A DNA stretch of 64,000 nucleotides from Candidatus Gastranaerophilales bacterium (GTDB lineage Bacteria; Cyanobacteriota; Vampirovibrionia; Gastranaerophilales; Gastranaerophilaceae): assembly GCA_944323695.1 (NCBI GenBank), contig CALUTI010000009.1, positions 1 to 64,000 of the forward strand. The letters are read 5' to 3'. Below the pieces are notes generated by a model. That model worked only from the letters and a program-made list of their open reading frames with translations. It was not told where the DNA came from and made no database searches. Positions 18,184 through 27,316 of the stretch are shown one piece after another. Within the stretch, counting starts at the first letter, position 1. Each line of letters begins with the position of its first letter. The translations under genes were made by a program, and so were the position numbers.

Positions 18184-18470
18184 GTGCCAAAGGCACGACA
18201 TTATATTGATTTTTGTGTACCTTAACTGTTTCTTGGAAAAAGTTTTACAAAAAACTTTATCAATTTTAGTATTGGTTGAACTTTTAGATTTTCTTCCGGC
18301 ACGATATCAATTATTAAATTTTCAATTTGCAAGCTTTCCGCAAAATTAATCTTATTACAAACCATTATTTATATCAAGTAAAAAAATGATATTTTTATGA
18401 ATTAATTGAAATTTTTAATAAAAGATTGTATAATAATCAGGTAAATTAGAATTAAGAGGTTAATGATTTT
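18184..18470. other. Duplicated tRNA leader and transporter promoter region
   Basis: 18184-18306 is the second copy of the sequence at 17794-17915 (including GTGCCAAAGGCAC and a long TTTACAAAAAACTTTATCAATTT block) and should hold the tRNA promoter on the minus strand. The remainder leads into the symporter gene, with TATAAT at 18429-18434 and AAGAGG at 18453-18458. Confidence 0.5.
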
Positions 18471-19793
18471 ATGAAAGTACATATGCAGATTTTAATTGCG
18501 CTGGGTTTAGGTATTAAACGTAACTGGCACATATTTTTTGGTATTATTGCCGGTATTCTGGTCGGGATTTATCTGCATGGACACGCGAATATTCTTATCT
18601 CCAATATTTTGACATTTGTTGGACAGGTATTTATAAGATTAATACAAATGGTAGTTATCCCGCTTGTAGTTTCTGCTATTATAATCGGGATTACAAGCAT
18701 AGGCGACAACAAGCAGCTCGGAAAATTCGGCACAAAAATGATTCTTTATTACGGAATTATTACAACAGTTGCCGTTATAATAGGTGGGGCTCTGGCTTTG
18801 CTTATTAAACCGGGACTGGGTGCCGCACATTATATAACCGAACACACAGCTGCCACTGTTCAGGCATCTGTTGCAACTGCTATGGCTCAACAGCAGGGAA
18901 ATGTTTTAAATATGTTCCTTGGATTTATTCCAAACAACCCGCTTCATTCATTTGCGGCAGGTGATATGGTTCCGATTATTGTATTTGTTGTAATCTTTGC
19001 GATTGCGCTTGCAAGAGTCGGTGATGTAAACAGACCAATTGTATCGTTCTTTGAATCTGTTTTTGCCGCAACCATGAAAATTACCGACTGGATTATGTTC
19101 TTTGCGGCTCCCGGTGTGTTTGCATTGACTGCATCCGCTGTTTCAAGCTTTGGTATTGATATATTCATGAGCATTTCAAAATATTTGGGAGTTTTGTTAA
19201 TCGGCTTTGCTATCCAAATGTTTGTTGTATATCCGCTGTTTTTAAGATTTTTCTCAAAAGTTTCAGCAGTTATGTTATTTTCAGCAATTGCAGAGGCAAT
19301 GATGGTTGCATTCGGAACGGCAAGTTCTTCTGCGACATTGCCTTTAACTATTGCATGCTGCGAAAAACGCGGTATTTCCCATAAAATTTCAAGCTTTGTT
19401 CTGCCTTTGGGTGCAACATTAAACTTTGACGGAACAGCTTTATTGCAGACCGTTGCGGTTATTTTCCTTGCACAAGCTTACGGCGTCGCGCTGACTCCGT
19501 TTTTATTAATCCAAATCGGCTTATTGGCAATTATTGCATCAAGCACATGTGCAGGTATTCCTGGCGCAGGTTTAATTACAATTGCATTAATCCTTAACGG
19601 TATGGGATTAAGTCCTGAACAACTCGTTGCAGGTTTTGCATTCCTGTTCACTATCGAAAGAATTACCGATATGTTCAGAACTCTATTAAACGTAACTTCA
19701 GACGCTGTTGTTACTGCGGCAATCGCTGATAATGAAAACGAAATCAATTATGATTTGTTGAATAATCCTGCCGCTTATGAAGAAATAGCCTGA
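18471..19793 (+). CDS. Dicarboxylate/amino acid:cation symporter (DAACS)
   Basis: 440-residue inner-membrane carrier taking up glutamate, aspartate or C4-dicarboxylates with sodium ions or protons. It has the family's many hydrophobic segments and both re-entrant-loop signatures: GTASSSATLPLTI (HP1) and LNFDGTALLQTVAVIFLAQ-type NxDGT motif in TM7, followed by CAGIPGAGLIT (HP2). The Asn-Phe-Asp variant of the NMDGT motif is a small deviation. Substrate cannot be fixed. It is followed 8 bp later by queF, possibly co-transcribed. Confidence 0.88.
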   Translation: MKVHMQILIALGLGIKRNWHIFFGIIAGILVGIYLHGHANILISNILTFVGQVFIRLIQMVVIPLVVSAIIIGITSIGDNKQLGKFGTKMILYYGIITTVAVIIGGALALLIKPGLGAAHYITEHTAATVQASVATAMAQQQGNVLNMFLGFIPNNPLHSFAAGDMVPIIVFVVIFAIALARVGDVNRPIVSFFESVFAATMKITDWIMFFAAPGVFALTASAVSSFGIDIFMSISKYLGVLLIGFAIQMFVVYPLFLRFFSKVSAVMLFSAIAEAMMVAFGTASSSATLPLTIACCEKRGISHKISSFVLPLGATLNFDGTALLQTVAVIFLAQAYGVALTPFLLIQIGLLAIIASSTCAGIPGAGLITIALILNGMGLSPEQLVAGFAFLFTIERITDMFRTLLNVTSDAVVTAAIADNENEINYDLLNNPAAYEEIA

Positions 19794-19801
19794 AGATACT
19801 T

Positions 19802-20692
19802 GTGAGTAATATGAATACAGACGAAATAGCATCAAAGTTTTTAGGCAAAAAGGTTGAAGGAAGCACAAATTACGACCCTTCGCTTTTGATTGCGGTGCCG
19901 AGATTTGAAAACCGCAAGCAATATAATATTGACGAAAACAATTTGCCTTTTCATGGTTTTGATGTTTGGCATGCTTATGAATTTTCCTGCATGACAGAAA
20001 ACGGTCTGCCCGTTACAAGGCTTTTAAAGCTTAAATATCCCTGCCAAAGTCCGTTTATTATTGAATCCAAATCATTAAAACTTTATTTGAATTCTTTTAA
20101 CATGACCCGCTATGGCAAAACTACCGCAGAGTGCCTTGAAATCTGCAAAAATATTATTGAACAGGATTTAAGTAAAAAACTCAAAACTGATGTCACGGCG
20201 AATTTTATTAATAATGACGCAAAAAGAGTTGAAATTTTTCAAAATTTTGAAAACATAATGAATTTTGTTGATGAAAATGAAATAAAAATCGAAGTTTTCA
20301 AAGAAAACCCAAAAGTTTTAGAAACTGAACCTTCAGGCGGAAGCTATTATCTAACCTTTGATTCTCTGCGTTCCAACTGCCGTGTAACCCATCAGCCGGA
20401 TTTTGGAGATGTTTTCATCTATTACAAATCCCAAAAACATATCAAAGAAGATTCACTTGTAAAATACCTGTCGTCATTCCGCTCTGAATATCATTTTCAT
20501 GAAGAATGCTGCGAAATGATTTTCAAAAGACTTCATGACTTATTGGATGACGGTGATGAACTTTTTGTCTGCGCGCTTTATACAAGACGCGGCGGGATTG
20601 ATATTTGCCCTGTAAGATACAATTGTAAAATTGAAGATACGGATAAACTTCTTGATATTACACAATTTGCCAGATGCGGGGTAAAACAATGA
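19802..20692 (+). CDS. queF: NADPH-dependent 7-cyano-7-deazaguanine reductase, long form
   Basis: 296-residue QueF, which reduces the nitrile preQ0 to the amine preQ1 in queuosine synthesis. Seen: ESKSLKLYLNSFN (NADPH-binding QueF motif, residues 88-100), catalytic Cys193 in SNCRVTHQPD with Asp200, and a C-terminal EYHFHEECCEMIF with the substrate Glu/His. Length and the tandem T-fold layout fit the bimodular YqfD-like rather than the short YkvM-like form. GTG at 19802 or ATG at 19811 could start it. Its TGA overlaps the ATG of yraN. Confidence 0.92.
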   Translation: MSNMNTDEIASKFLGKKVEGSTNYDPSLLIAVPRFENRKQYNIDENNLPFHGFDVWHAYEFSCMTENGLPVTRLLKLKYPCQSPFIIESKSLKLYLNSFNMTRYGKTTAECLEICKNIIEQDLSKKLKTDVTANFINNDAKRVEIFQNFENIMNFVDENEIKIEVFKENPKVLETEPSGGSYYLTFDSLRSNCRVTHQPDFGDVFIYYKSQKHIKEDSLVKYLSSFRSEYHFHEECCEMIFKRLHDLLDDGDELFVCALYTRRGGIDICPVRYNCKIEDTDKLLDITQFARCGVKQ

Positions 20693-21030
20693 ACAACAGG
20701 CAATTTGGAGATATGGGCGAAGAAATTGCCTGTAAATATCTAAAAGATAACGGCTATGAGATAGTTGCCCGAAATGTTCATTATTCACGTTTTTGCGAAC
20801 TTGATATTGTCGCAAAACAAAAAAATACCCTTGTATTTGTAGAAGTCAAAACCCGAAAAACAGACGCCTATGGCACTCCATTTGAAGCCATTACAAAAAC
20901 AAAATACGAAAATATCAAAAAAGGCGCGCTGAATTATTTATCCGAACACCCTTGCAAAAACTATAGAATAGATGTTGTCGGAATTACCCTAAAGCCCGAA
21001 TTAAAAATAGAGCATTTACAAAATATTTAA
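20689..21030 (+). CDS. YraN/UPF0102 family nuclease-like protein
   Basis: 113 residues matching the YraN (UPF0102) family: GDMGEEIACKYLKDNGYEIV, CELDIVAKQ, VFVEVKTRK, which is the D...ExK core of a PD-(D/E)xK nuclease-like fold. Family members are conserved but poorly characterised, with proposed roles in DNA repair or processing. Start at 20689 (ATGA overlap with queF) is preferred over an upstream in-frame codon. Co-translated with queF. Confidence 0.88.
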   Translation: MNNRQFGDMGEEIACKYLKDNGYEIVARNVHYSRFCELDIVAKQKNTLVFVEVKTRKTDAYGTPFEAITKTKYENIKKGALNYLSEHPCKNYRIDVVGITLKPELKIEHLQNI

Positions 21031-21057
21031 CCGCTTTTGAAAAAGATTATTGGGGAG

Positions 21058-21286
21058 AATATGTGGGAATTATATCGCAGTTTACACCAAATGTATTCAA
21101 AACACAGTCAAGTTGTCATTCCGAACTTGTTTCGGAATCTCTGTGTTGATAGACCCTGAAACACCTACCGGCTTCGCCGACGGATACAGGCTCACACAAC
21201 TCATTCTTCGTTGGTTCGCTTTGTAAAGTTCAGGGTGACATTTAAGATTTGGTTTGGTGTCAACTGCGATATAATTTCAGAATATG
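21058..21286 (+). mobile_element. 217-bp MITE-like element, copy 2, with 6-bp target duplication
   Basis: Element 21064-21280, same length as copy 1 but inverted. The left end reads TGGGAATTATATCGCAG; the right end is its imperfect complement. Both flanks carry AATATG (21058-21063 and 21281-21286). Interior palindromes as in copy 1. Confidence 0.85.
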
Positions 21287-21339
21287 TCTACTTGACAAAA
21301 GGATTAATATAGTGGATAATAAGTTCAAGGAGGCATAAA

Positions 21340-22052
21340 ATGAATGATAACAAAACTTTGAGGCTCACCCCCCCCCGAGAAATCCGCGCATAGCAACGCT
21401 TTTCAGGTTACACGCATTTACTCTTGCTGAAGTATTAATTACATTAGGTATTATTGGCGTTGTTGCGGCAATGACAATACCAACATTAATTTCTAATTAT
21501 CAAAAATCCGTTACAATACAAAAGCTTAAAAAGATTTACTCAACACTAAATCAGGCATATCAAATGTCCACTGTTGATAACGGTTCATTTAACCAATGGC
21601 AAAAACACGCCGATATAGGCGGAACAAAATTTTTTGAAAAATACTGGCAGCCCTATTTGGCCGGTGCAACTGTTTGCAAAACATATCAAGAATGCGGTTA
21701 TAAGGAGCAAAAACCGTGGCAAACACTTGCCGGCGAAAGAAAAGATGATGTTGGGGTTTGTGATAACACTGATGACAACCGTGTAAGTTTTTATCTGCAA
21801 GACGGAAGCTTTATTTCAATCAGTTCCAGTTTATATGTTGATATCAACGGCGGGCAGGGACCAAATATTTACGGCAAAGACTTTTTCATTTTAAAATACG
21901 GCGAAAAGGGTGTACTTCCTGCAGACAATAATTTTGAAAAGGATCGACTTCTATCATATTGCAGCAAAAATAATAACAACGAAGCTGCGTTATGCGCTGC
22001 CAGGTTAATTTTATACGATAATTGGCAAATCAAAGAAGATTACCCGTGGTAA
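21340..22052 (+). CDS. Type IV prepilin-like protein, phase-variable (C9 tract, OFF here)
   Basis: The ATG at 21340 follows AAGGAGG. After LRLT the codons run into nine C (21368-21376), and in this state the frame ends at TAG 21391. One more C would give a continuous frame: PPPRNPRIATLFRLHAFTLAEV and then the pilin core. The downstream open part (from 21417) reads FTLAEVLITLGIIGVVAAMTIPTL, a class-III signal anchor with Glu at +5, cut after Ala rather than the usual Gly, followed by a short globular domain (KLKKIYSTLNQAYQMS, CKTYQECGY, CSKNNNNEAALC). Its product would be a pilin or pseudopilin processed by PilD. Either slipped-strand phase variation or a homopolymer sequencing error; two sister loci argue for the former. 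Confidence 0.75.
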
Positions 22053-22062
22053 ATAATAATAT

Positions 22063-23169
22063 CTAAAATACTGCGCCGTTTTCAATTTTGTAGATTTTCA
22101 CATCATGCAAAAATTCTTCTTCAAAAAGCACTGTATCAACTGAGGTAATTATAGTCTGCGTGTTTGAACCTATTGATTTCAGAAGGTAATTCTGCCTTAT
22201 GTCATCAAGTTCCGCCAAAACATCATCCAGAAGTAATATCGGTTCATCACCGGTTTTATCCGTAATAATATCCAATTCTGAAAGCTTCAACGCAAGAACA
22301 ATTGTTCTTTGCTGTCCCTGAGATGCAAATTTTACCGCCTCATTGCCGTTTATACAAAATATAATATCATCCCTGTGCGGGCCGACACATGCCTGACAAC
22401 GGCGGAGTTCTTCAAGTTTTCTTTCTTCAAGTGAAAGTTTAAATCTTTCCGCGATTTCATCAACTTCAGTCTCGTCATTTTTCAAAAATGAGCAGTCATA
22501 ATCTATTTTCAAGGTTTCTGTTTCACTTATAGTTCTGTGTTTTTCAACAGCAATTTTTTCGATTTCTTTGAGAAATTTTTTCCGCAAATAAATTATGTTG
22601 CTTCCTGTGATAACCAATTGCTCGTTATAAACATCCAATAAGGTTTCGTTCAAACTGCCTGTTTTTGCAGAATCTTTCAGAAGATTATTTTTCTGAACAC
22701 GGATTTTATCGTATTTGGAAAGCCTGTCATCATAAGCAGGATATATTTGTGAAATAGCTCTATCCAGCCAATCGCGTCTATCCTGCGGGTTTCCGCGGAG
22801 CAAAAGCAAATCTGCCGTTGAAAATAAAACTGTTTTCAACACCAGTTTAAAATCTTTCGGACGTGACTTAACCCCATTGATTTTAATCTCTTTTGACTTT
22901 TCTCTGTCATAAGAATAAAAAAGTGTGATATCAGTATTAGCCTTAACAATTTCGGCATCAATCTCAAATTTATCCGCATCAAAGCTTATCAGTTCAATAT
23001 TATTGGAGGTTCTTGGGCTTTTTAACGCAGACAAAAAATAAATACTTTCAAGAATATTTGTTTTGCCCTGCGCATTTTTTCCTATAATAAGAATTTTTGC
23101 CGAATTCAAATCAAGTTTCAAATCCGTACAATTTCTGTAATTTTTCAACTCCAATCCCGCAAGTTTCAT
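22063..23169 (-). CDS. recF: DNA replication and repair protein RecF
   Basis: 368-residue SMC-like ATPase that loads RecA at gapped DNA with RecO and RecR. Seen: KNYRNC start, Walker A GKNAQGKT (about 30-37), signature-like FASQGQQRTIVLALKLSE, Walker B PILLLDDVLAELD, and the Asp-loop DDIRQNYLL. Length is normal for the family. It lies convergent to the prepilin gene (10-bp gap), not beside dnaA/dnaN/gyrB as in many genomes. Start ATG 23169 gives MKLAGLELKNYRN. Confidence 0.95.
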   Translation of the reverse strand: MKLAGLELKNYRNCTDLKLDLNSAKILIIGKNAQGKTNILESIYFLSALKSPRTSNNIELISFDADKFEIDAEIVKANTDITLFYSYDREKSKEIKINGVKSRPKDFKLVLKTVLFSTADLLLLRGNPQDRRDWLDRAISQIYPAYDDRLSKYDKIRVQKNNLLKDSAKTGSLNETLLDVYNEQLVITGSNIIYLRKKFLKEIEKIAVEKHRTISETETLKIDYDCSFLKNDETEVDEIAERFKLSLEERKLEELRRCQACVGPHRDDIIFCINGNEAVKFASQGQQRTIVLALKLSELDIITDKTGDEPILLLDDVLAELDDIRQNYLLKSIGSNTQTIITSVDTVLFEEEFLHDVKIYKIENGAVF

Positions 23170-23260
23170 AAAAAAATTATACTACAAATACAGTATTTCT
23201 GCTTAAAGTATAGACTATTGTTAAAACTTCGTATATAATAAAAATGTAGAGGAAAGAGTA

Positions 23261-23512
23261 ATGCTGCCAATAATATCAGAAGAAATTGCAACACAAGCCT
23301 TTAGTGAAATATTTAAAGATATGCCTGCCTGGCGCAAGCAAATGATTCACTACATAAAAGAAGAAAATCCTGAAGTGAATACGGCAATTATTGAAGCGGC
23401 GAATAAAACGGATTTAGACCCGAAAGCTGTTGCCCTTGGAGCTTATATGACATATCTTTTAATAGAAATGGCAGCAAAAGAGAATGATGCATTAATGAAC
23501 TTTGTAGAATAA
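23261..23512 (+). CDS. Small hypothetical protein upstream of pilT
   Basis: 83 residues, acidic and helical (IKEENPEVNTAIIEAANKTD). A good GAGGAAAG ribosome-binding site precedes the ATG, and TATAAT lies at 23234-23239. It ends 10 bp before the pilT start, so the two are probably co-transcribed. No domain recognised; a role with the pilus motor is only a guess from position. Confidence 0.65.
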   Translation: MLPIISEEIATQAFSEIFKDMPAWRKQMIHYIKEENPEVNTAIIEAANKTDLDPKAVALGAYMTYLLIEMAAKENDALMNFVE

Positions 23513-23522
23513 GGTGAAAAGT

Positions 23523-24593
23523 ATGATTATTGAAGAATTATTGGAAAGACTTGTAAAAGAAGGTGGAAGTGACCTTCATATATCAAATGCACTGCCGCCT
23601 GTAGCACGTATAGACGGACAACTTGTAAGATATGAATCACAGCCACTGACGCCTGATGATGTTGAAGCATTATTGTTTCCTATGCTTTCAAATGAACAAA
23701 GACGGCGCCTTGAACAGGATTGGGAGCTGGACTTTTCATACGGTATTGATAACGTAGGCCGTTTCAGGGTTAACTTTTACAAAGACAAAGGATGTTACGC
23801 CGGTGCCTTCAGAACAATCAGCGCAATTGCACCAAAACTTGAAGATCTTGGACTACCTGATATCGTTAAAAAAACAGCAGAACGACCGCGCGGACTTGTT
23901 CTTGTAACCGGACCTACAGGTTCAGGTAAATCAACAACACTTGCAGCAATGGTTGATTATATAAACAGAACAAGAGCAGAACATATTTTAACTATTGAGG
24001 ATCCGATTGAGTTCGTTCACACCTCTAAAAAAAGTATTATTCACCAAAGAGAATTGGGTGCTGATACAAGATCATTTGCAAACGCATTGAGAGCAGCACT
24101 TCGTGAAGACCCTGATATTATTCTGGTAGGTGAGATGAGAGACCACGAAACTATCGCCTTGGCGTTGACAGCCGCAGAAACAGGTCACTTGGTTTTCGGA
24201 ACACTTCACACGTCATCAGCTTCACAAACAATTGACCGTATCATCGACGTATTCCCTGAAGGTCAACAACAGCAAATACGTGTTCAGCTTGCAAACTCAC
24301 TCGTGGCTGTATTTTCTCAAACACTTTTACAAAAATTGCAGCCCGACGGAACTAAAAAAGGCCGTGTTATGGCACAGGAAATCATGATTGTAACACCTGC
24401 AATTGCAAACCTTATCCGTGAAGCAAAAGCTGCTCAAATATATTCAACAATCCAAACCAGCCAGGGAGTTGGTATGGAAACCCTTGAAATGTCCCTTGCA
24501 AAATTGTATAAAAATAAATTAATTACACTTGAAGACGCTCTCTCTCGTTCATCCAGACCGGAAGAATTAAAAAGACAAATTCAAGGTGCTTAG
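23523..24593 (+). CDS. pilT: Type IV pilus retraction ATPase PilT
   Basis: 356-residue secretion ATPase that depolymerises type IV pili for twitching and DNA uptake. Seen: N-terminal GSDLHIS, Walker A GPTGSGKS (130-137), Asp box and Walker B DPDIILVGEMRD, His box TGHLVFGTLHT and the AIRNLIRE-like segment IANLIREAKA characteristic of PilT. ATG at 23523 is chosen over GTG 23514 because AAGGTG sits 8 nt upstream. It is the only pilus machinery gene here; the assembly ATPase, PilC, PilD and PilQ must lie elsewhere. It would serve the three phase-variable prepilins of this window. Confidence 0.93.
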   Translation: MIIEELLERLVKEGGSDLHISNALPPVARIDGQLVRYESQPLTPDDVEALLFPMLSNEQRRRLEQDWELDFSYGIDNVGRFRVNFYKDKGCYAGAFRTISAIAPKLEDLGLPDIVKKTAERPRGLVLVTGPTGSGKSTTLAAMVDYINRTRAEHILTIEDPIEFVHTSKKSIIHQRELGADTRSFANALRAALREDPDIILVGEMRDHETIALALTAAETGHLVFGTLHTSSASQTIDRIIDVFPEGQQQQIRVQLANSLVAVFSQTLLQKLQPDGTKKGRVMAQEIMIVTPAIANLIREAKAAQIYSTIQTSQGVGMETLEMSLAKLYKNKLITLEDALSRSSRPEELKRQIQGA

Positions 24594-24656
24594 TTTTAAT
24601 TTATGGTTTGTTTGTGTTAAAATCTAATTATAAGAATAGAATTAAGAGGAAAAAAT

Positions 24657-26156
24657 ATGACACAACAAACTCAGGAATCCCTTTCACCGGGAGCACAAAT
24701 AAGGCAAACAAGAATTCAAAAACTTGCAGATTTAGCTGATAAAGGCGTAAATCCGTATCCGTATGTATTTGATAAAGACGCTAATGCTGCAGATTTGCAA
24801 GAAAAATACAAAGACTTGCCGGCAGGCGAAGAAACCGAAGACTTTTATGCCGTAGCAGGCCGAGTTATGGCAATCCGTAACACAGGAATGTTCATTGACC
24901 TGATGGATTCTTCAGGCAAAATTCAGGTATTCTCACATAAAGAAAACCTTTCGGAAGATCAGATGAAAATTCTTAAGCTTCTTGATATTGGCGACATAGT
25001 AGGTTTTTACGGCTCAATCAGAAGGACTCCGAGAGGCGAACTTTCTATTAAGGCAACTAAACTTAAATTATTATCAAAATCTTTATTGCCGCTGCCTGAA
25101 AAATTTCACGGGCTTACTGACGTCGAAACAAGATACCGTCAAAGATATGTGGATATGATTATAAATGAAGATGTCAGAAAAACTTTCAGAACAAGAAGTT
25201 TGATAATCCAAAAAATCAGAGAATATCTGACATCTCAGGGCTTTTTGGAAGTAGAAACTCCTATGCTTCACCCGCAGGCAGGCGGAGCAAATGCAAGACC
25301 GTTTATTACGCACCATAATACGCTTGATATGGACATGTATTTGAGGATTGCGCCTGAGCTTTACTTAAAAAGACTTATGGTAGGCGGACTTTCCGAAAAA
25401 ATCTTTGAAATCAACAGAAGTTTCCGAAATGAAGGGATTGATACACGCCACAACCCTGAATTCACAATGATGGAATTATATCAGGCTTATGTTGATTACA
25501 ATGAGATGATGGTTTTGACAGAAAACCTCATTTCATCAATCGCTCAAGAAGTTCTTGGCACAATGAAAATTCAATATGGTGAAAATGAAATTGACTTAAC
25601 ACCGCCATGGGACAGAAAAACAATGCTTGGTTCGATTAAAGAAGCAACAGGCATTGATTTTAATACAATATTTACTGTAGAAGATGCAAAAATAAAAGCC
25701 AAATCAATTAATGTCAACGCTGATGACTGCGATAACTGGGGTCAGGTTGTGGAAAGAGTTTTTGAAGAAAAAATTGAGCCCGGTCTAATTCAACCTGTTC
25801 ACATAATTGATTACCCGCGCGATATATCACCGCTTGCGAAAGTTCACAGAGACAATGACCGCTTAACAGAACGTTTTGAGACAAGAATTAACGGCTGGGA
25901 AGTTGCAAATGCATTTTCAGAACTTACTGATCCGATTGATCAGAGAATGCGATTTGAAGCTCAAATGCAGGCAAAAGCAGCAGGTGATGAAGAAGCAATG
26001 CCTATTGATGAAGATTACATCTGTGCTTTGGAACACGGTGTTCCTCCAATGGGCGGATTAGGAATAGGAATTGACAGACTCATAATGCTATTAACAAATT
26101 CACCTTCAATACGTGATGTAATCGCATTCCCGACATTGAAGAAAAAAGATAATTAA
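24657..26156 (+). CDS. lysS: Lysyl-tRNA synthetase, class II
   Basis: 499-residue class II enzyme charging tRNA-Lys. The N-terminal OB-fold anticodon domain (AGRVMAIRNTGMFIDLMD) is followed by the catalytic core with motif 2 (RSFRNEGIDTRHNPEFTMME-type) and motif 3 (GGLGIGIDRLIMLL). Normal length. AAGAGGAA precedes the ATG. A strong terminator follows. The matching tRNA-Lys lies at 10486. Confidence 0.96.
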   Translation: MTQQTQESLSPGAQIRQTRIQKLADLADKGVNPYPYVFDKDANAADLQEKYKDLPAGEETEDFYAVAGRVMAIRNTGMFIDLMDSSGKIQVFSHKENLSEDQMKILKLLDIGDIVGFYGSIRRTPRGELSIKATKLKLLSKSLLPLPEKFHGLTDVETRYRQRYVDMIINEDVRKTFRTRSLIIQKIREYLTSQGFLEVETPMLHPQAGGANARPFITHHNTLDMDMYLRIAPELYLKRLMVGGLSEKIFEINRSFRNEGIDTRHNPEFTMMELYQAYVDYNEMMVLTENLISSIAQEVLGTMKIQYGENEIDLTPPWDRKTMLGSIKEATGIDFNTIFTVEDAKIKAKSINVNADDCDNWGQVVERVFEEKIEPGLIQPVHIIDYPRDISPLAKVHRDNDRLTERFETRINGWEVANAFSELTDPIDQRMRFEAQMQAKAAGDEEAMPIDEDYICALEHGVPPMGGLGIGIDRLIMLLTNSPSIRDVIAFPTLKKKDN

Positions 26157-26184
26157 AAAGACGTCCTTCGGGACGTCTTTTTTT
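26155..26184 (+). terminator. Rho-independent terminator after lysS
   Basis: Stem AAGACGTCC, loop TTCG, stem GGACGTCTT followed by a T-run. A UUCG-type tetraloop with perfect stem; near-ideal terminator. The next promoter (-10 TAAAAT at 26189) overlaps its end. Confidence 0.92.
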
Positions 26185-26200
26185 ATGCTAAAATTTAGTT

Positions 26201-27316
26201 ATGTACGAAATTTATTCTGATATTTTAAAGACACTTGAGGAACATTCTCATCTGCGTTCAATAAAAAATTTTTCAAAAAAGGATGAAAAATACGTTTACT
26301 TTGGAGAAAAACGGCTTTTAAATCTTTCATCAAACAATTATCTTGGCATTGCTGATAATCGAAGAATTACGGAAGAATTTATGAAAGCCATAGGCGGCAA
26401 ATACTCTTTTGGCAGCGCATCCGCACGGCTTTTGACGGGGAATTTGCCTGTTTATCGTGATTTAGAAAATCTTTTAGCAAATTTATATAATAAAGAAGCA
26501 GCGCTTTTGTACAACAGCGGATATCACGCAAATGTTGGGATATCAAGTGCAATTGGACAAAAAGGAGATGTAATCTTTTCCGACAAACTGAATCATGCCA
26601 GCATAATTGACGGGATGCAGCTATCCCATGGCAAATTTTTCAGATACCAGCACAATAATATGGATAGCCTTGAAATTCTTCTTGCCAGGGAACGTAAGAA
26701 TTATCAAAACGCAATAATAATTACAGAAAGCGTATTCAGCATGGATGGCGACATTGCTGATTTAAAAAGAATTATTGAATTAAAGAAAAAATACAATTGC
26801 CTTCTTATTATTGATGAAGCCCATGCCTTTGGAGTTTTTGGCGAAAAAGGACTTGGAATTGCGGAAATGTTAGGCATTATTGATGAGATTGATTTGCTAA
26901 TTGGCACATTCGGCAAATCCATAGGTTCAATGGGGGCTTTTGTGGTCGGAAGCAAGCCACTGATTGACTTTTTAATTAACAAATCACGTTCATTTATATT
27001 TTCTACGGCGTTGCCGCCAATAAATGTTGCCTTTACAAAATGGGTTATTGAAAACAAATTACCCGATACTTATGAAAAAAGACAGAATATGCTTGAATTA
27101 GGACGCAAAATGGGAAGCGAAAGCCACATTGTACCATATATTATAGGCGACAATCAAAAAACTGTAGAAATGTGCGAAATTCTTTATCAAAACGGTTTCT
27201 TCACACTTCCCATAAGACCGCCTACGGTGCCTGACGGGACTTCCAGAATAAGGATTTCCCTCACAACCGAAATTACCGAAAAAGATTTGGAAAAATTATG
27301 GAATATAATTGGCTAA
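26201..27316 (+). CDS. bioF: 8-amino-7-oxononanoate synthase
   Basis: 371-residue PLP enzyme condensing pimeloyl-ACP with alanine in biotin synthesis. Seen: SSNNYLG, GSASARLLTGN (glycine-rich substrate loop), IIDEAHAFGVFG (Asp205 pairs with the PLP ring nitrogen, His208 nearby), GTFGKSIGSMGAF with Lys239 as the Schiff-base lysine. The bioG start overlaps its end, and bioC follows, making a bioFGC cluster for pimelate formation and first ring-precursor step. KBL/SPT paralogues look similar, but the context settles on BioF. TAAAAT ends 6 nt before the ATG and no ribosome-binding site is seen. Confidence 0.92.
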   Translation: MYEIYSDILKTLEEHSHLRSIKNFSKKDEKYVYFGEKRLLNLSSNNYLGIADNRRITEEFMKAIGGKYSFGSASARLLTGNLPVYRDLENLLANLYNKEAALLYNSGYHANVGISSAIGQKGDVIFSDKLNHASIIDGMQLSHGKFFRYQHNNMDSLEILLARERKNYQNAIIITESVFSMDGDIADLKRIIELKKKYNCLLIIDEAHAFGVFGEKGLGIAEMLGIIDEIDLLIGTFGKSIGSMGAFVVGSKPLIDFLINKSRSFIFSTALPPINVAFTKWVIENKLPDTYEKRQNMLELGRKMGSESHIVPYIIGDNQKTVEMCEILYQNGFFTLPIRPPTVPDGTSRIRISLTTEITEKDLEKLWNIIG

